Source: Gorillibacterium sp. (GTDB lineage Bacteria > Bacillota > Bacilli > Paenibacillales > NBRC-103111). From it: a stretch of 8,216 nt of DNA. Positions 7,856-8,216 of this stretch are shown here, piece after piece. Each line of letters begins with the position of its first letter. Position 1 is the stretch's first letter. The notes under the pieces were generated by a model that was given only the letters and a program-made list of their open reading frames with translations, did not search any database and had not been told where the DNA came from. The stretch lies in assembly GCA_014380705.1 (NCBI GenBank), contig JACMJI010000033.1, positions 1 to 8,216 on the forward strand, written 5' to 3'. The position numbers and the translations under genes are program-made.

Positions 7856-7999
7856 CCGCTCATTGCGGCCTGGTTTGTCGCCCGCCCTGTCTCTGACAGG
7901 TACTTTACACACAGACTTCGCCATGCGCAAGCATCTTAGCTACAAAGGTGGCTTGCCCCTACTTTGGTTGGACTTTCACCAATCTAGATCACTAGCCAC
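7856..7999 (-). mobile_element. Probable 5' remnant of a group II (class C-like) intron
   Basis: On the minus strand the stretch begins GTGGC (7999-7995) and soon reads ATTGG-TGAAAGTCCAAC, typical of the start of group II intron domain I. It continues with AGCTAAGATGC-TTGCG, TGGCGAAGTCTG and GGGCGACAAACC, in an order resembling domain I of the Oceanobacillus iheyensis class C intron as I remember it. Short stems fit a structured RNA, such as CCTGTC-AGA-GACAGG. It sits directly after the T-run of the 5S terminator, the insertion site class C introns prefer. There is no reverse transcriptase and no domain V that I can identify, so it would be a dead fragment. The identification rests on memory of family sequences and is uncertain. 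Confidence 0.45.
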
Positions 8000-8006
8000 G
8001 CTAAAC

Positions 8007-8031
8007 AAAAAAACCCGCAGCATGTGCGGGT
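8007..8031 (-). terminator. Rho-independent terminator of the rRNA operon
   Basis: On the minus strand ACCCGCA and TGCGGGT (8031-8013) pair perfectly around a short loop, followed by seven T (8013-8007). It starts nine bases after the 3' end of 5S rRNA. Confidence 0.92.
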
Positions 8032-8039
8032 CAATCTGT

Positions 8040-8156
8040 GCTTGGCAACGTCCTACTCTCCCAGGACCCTGCGGTCCAAGTACCATCGGCGCTGAAGGGC
8101 TTAACGGTCGTGTTCGAGATGGGAACGCGTGGTTCCCCTTCGCCATCATCACCAAA
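8040..8156 (-). rRNA. rrf: 5S ribosomal RNA
   Basis: The 117 bases begin TTTGGTGATGATGGCGAAGG and end GTTGCCAAGC on the minus strand, with the terminal stem TTTGGT-GATG / GTTGCCAAGC expected for Firmicutes 5S rRNA (about 116 bases). Internal conserved blocks include CCCATCTCGAACACG and GAGAGTAGGACG. It is the last gene of a ribosomal RNA operon whose 23S gene lies beyond the right edge. Confidence 0.98.
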
Positions 8157-8216
8157 CGTAAATCTTACTTCAACGATGTTATTCCCTGAAAACTGGATGC
8201 GAAGTGTAAGTTTAAG
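8157..8216 (-). other. Part of the 23S-5S spacer
   Basis: The minus strand carries GCATCCAGTTTTCAGGGAA, a block usual in Paenibacillus-type rRNA spacers as I remember them. The 23S rRNA 3' end is not reached within the window. This would be transcribed and removed during rRNA processing. Confidence 0.7.

Noticed and set aside
7863..8189. Open frame of 108 codons on the plus strand
   Set aside because: It crosses the intron-like fragment, the rRNA terminator and the 5S gene in antisense, so it is a by-product of structured RNA sequence.

Overview
The window is a stretch of Gram-positive, spore-forming Firmicutes chromosome, most likely from Paenibacillus or a close relative. The evidence is strong GGAGG-type ribosome binding sites, several GTG starts, an SspP-type spore protein, and the gene order. 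That order, 5S rRNA - guaB - dacA - pdxS - pdxT - serS - tRNA-Ser, matches the region near the replication origin of Bacillus subtilis (rrnO - yaaC - guaB - dacA - pdxS - pdxT - serS - trnSL-Ser1). yaaC is missing here. Every gene I can support lies on the minus strand, so transcription runs from high to low coordinates.

From right to left: the 23S-5S spacer, 5S rRNA (8040-8156) and its terminator end a ribosomal RNA operon. Directly behind that terminator, 7856-7999 looks like the 5' end of a decayed group II intron, with no reverse transcriptase. A promoter region (7609-7650) precedes guaB (IMP dehydrogenase), which has its own terminator (5927-5959). dacA (D-Ala-D-Ala carboxypeptidase) starts from an extended -10 promoter. 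It is followed, with no clear terminator, by pdxS and pdxT (the two subunits of PLP synthase) and serS (seryl-tRNA synthetase). tRNA-Ser(UGA) lies 79 bases after serS and ends in an elaborate terminator (1272-1320).

The left end holds a two-gene unit: an unrecognised 114-residue protein, then a 48-residue SspP-family spore protein, closed by a terminator (95-150). Between it and the tRNA is about 385 bases without a gene, unusually rich in inverted repeats.

The genes are mostly housekeeping: GMP synthesis, cell-wall maturation, vitamin B6 synthesis, and serine charging next to a matching tRNA. The main unexplained signal is a repeat of about 55-60 bases. It occurs three times in the same orientation (1-60, 1164-1223, 5974-6028), each time just downstream of a minus-strand transcription unit or between its last gene and its terminator. 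Two start corrections matter: serS starts at GTG 2784 rather than ATG 2793, and dacA starts at GTG 5864.
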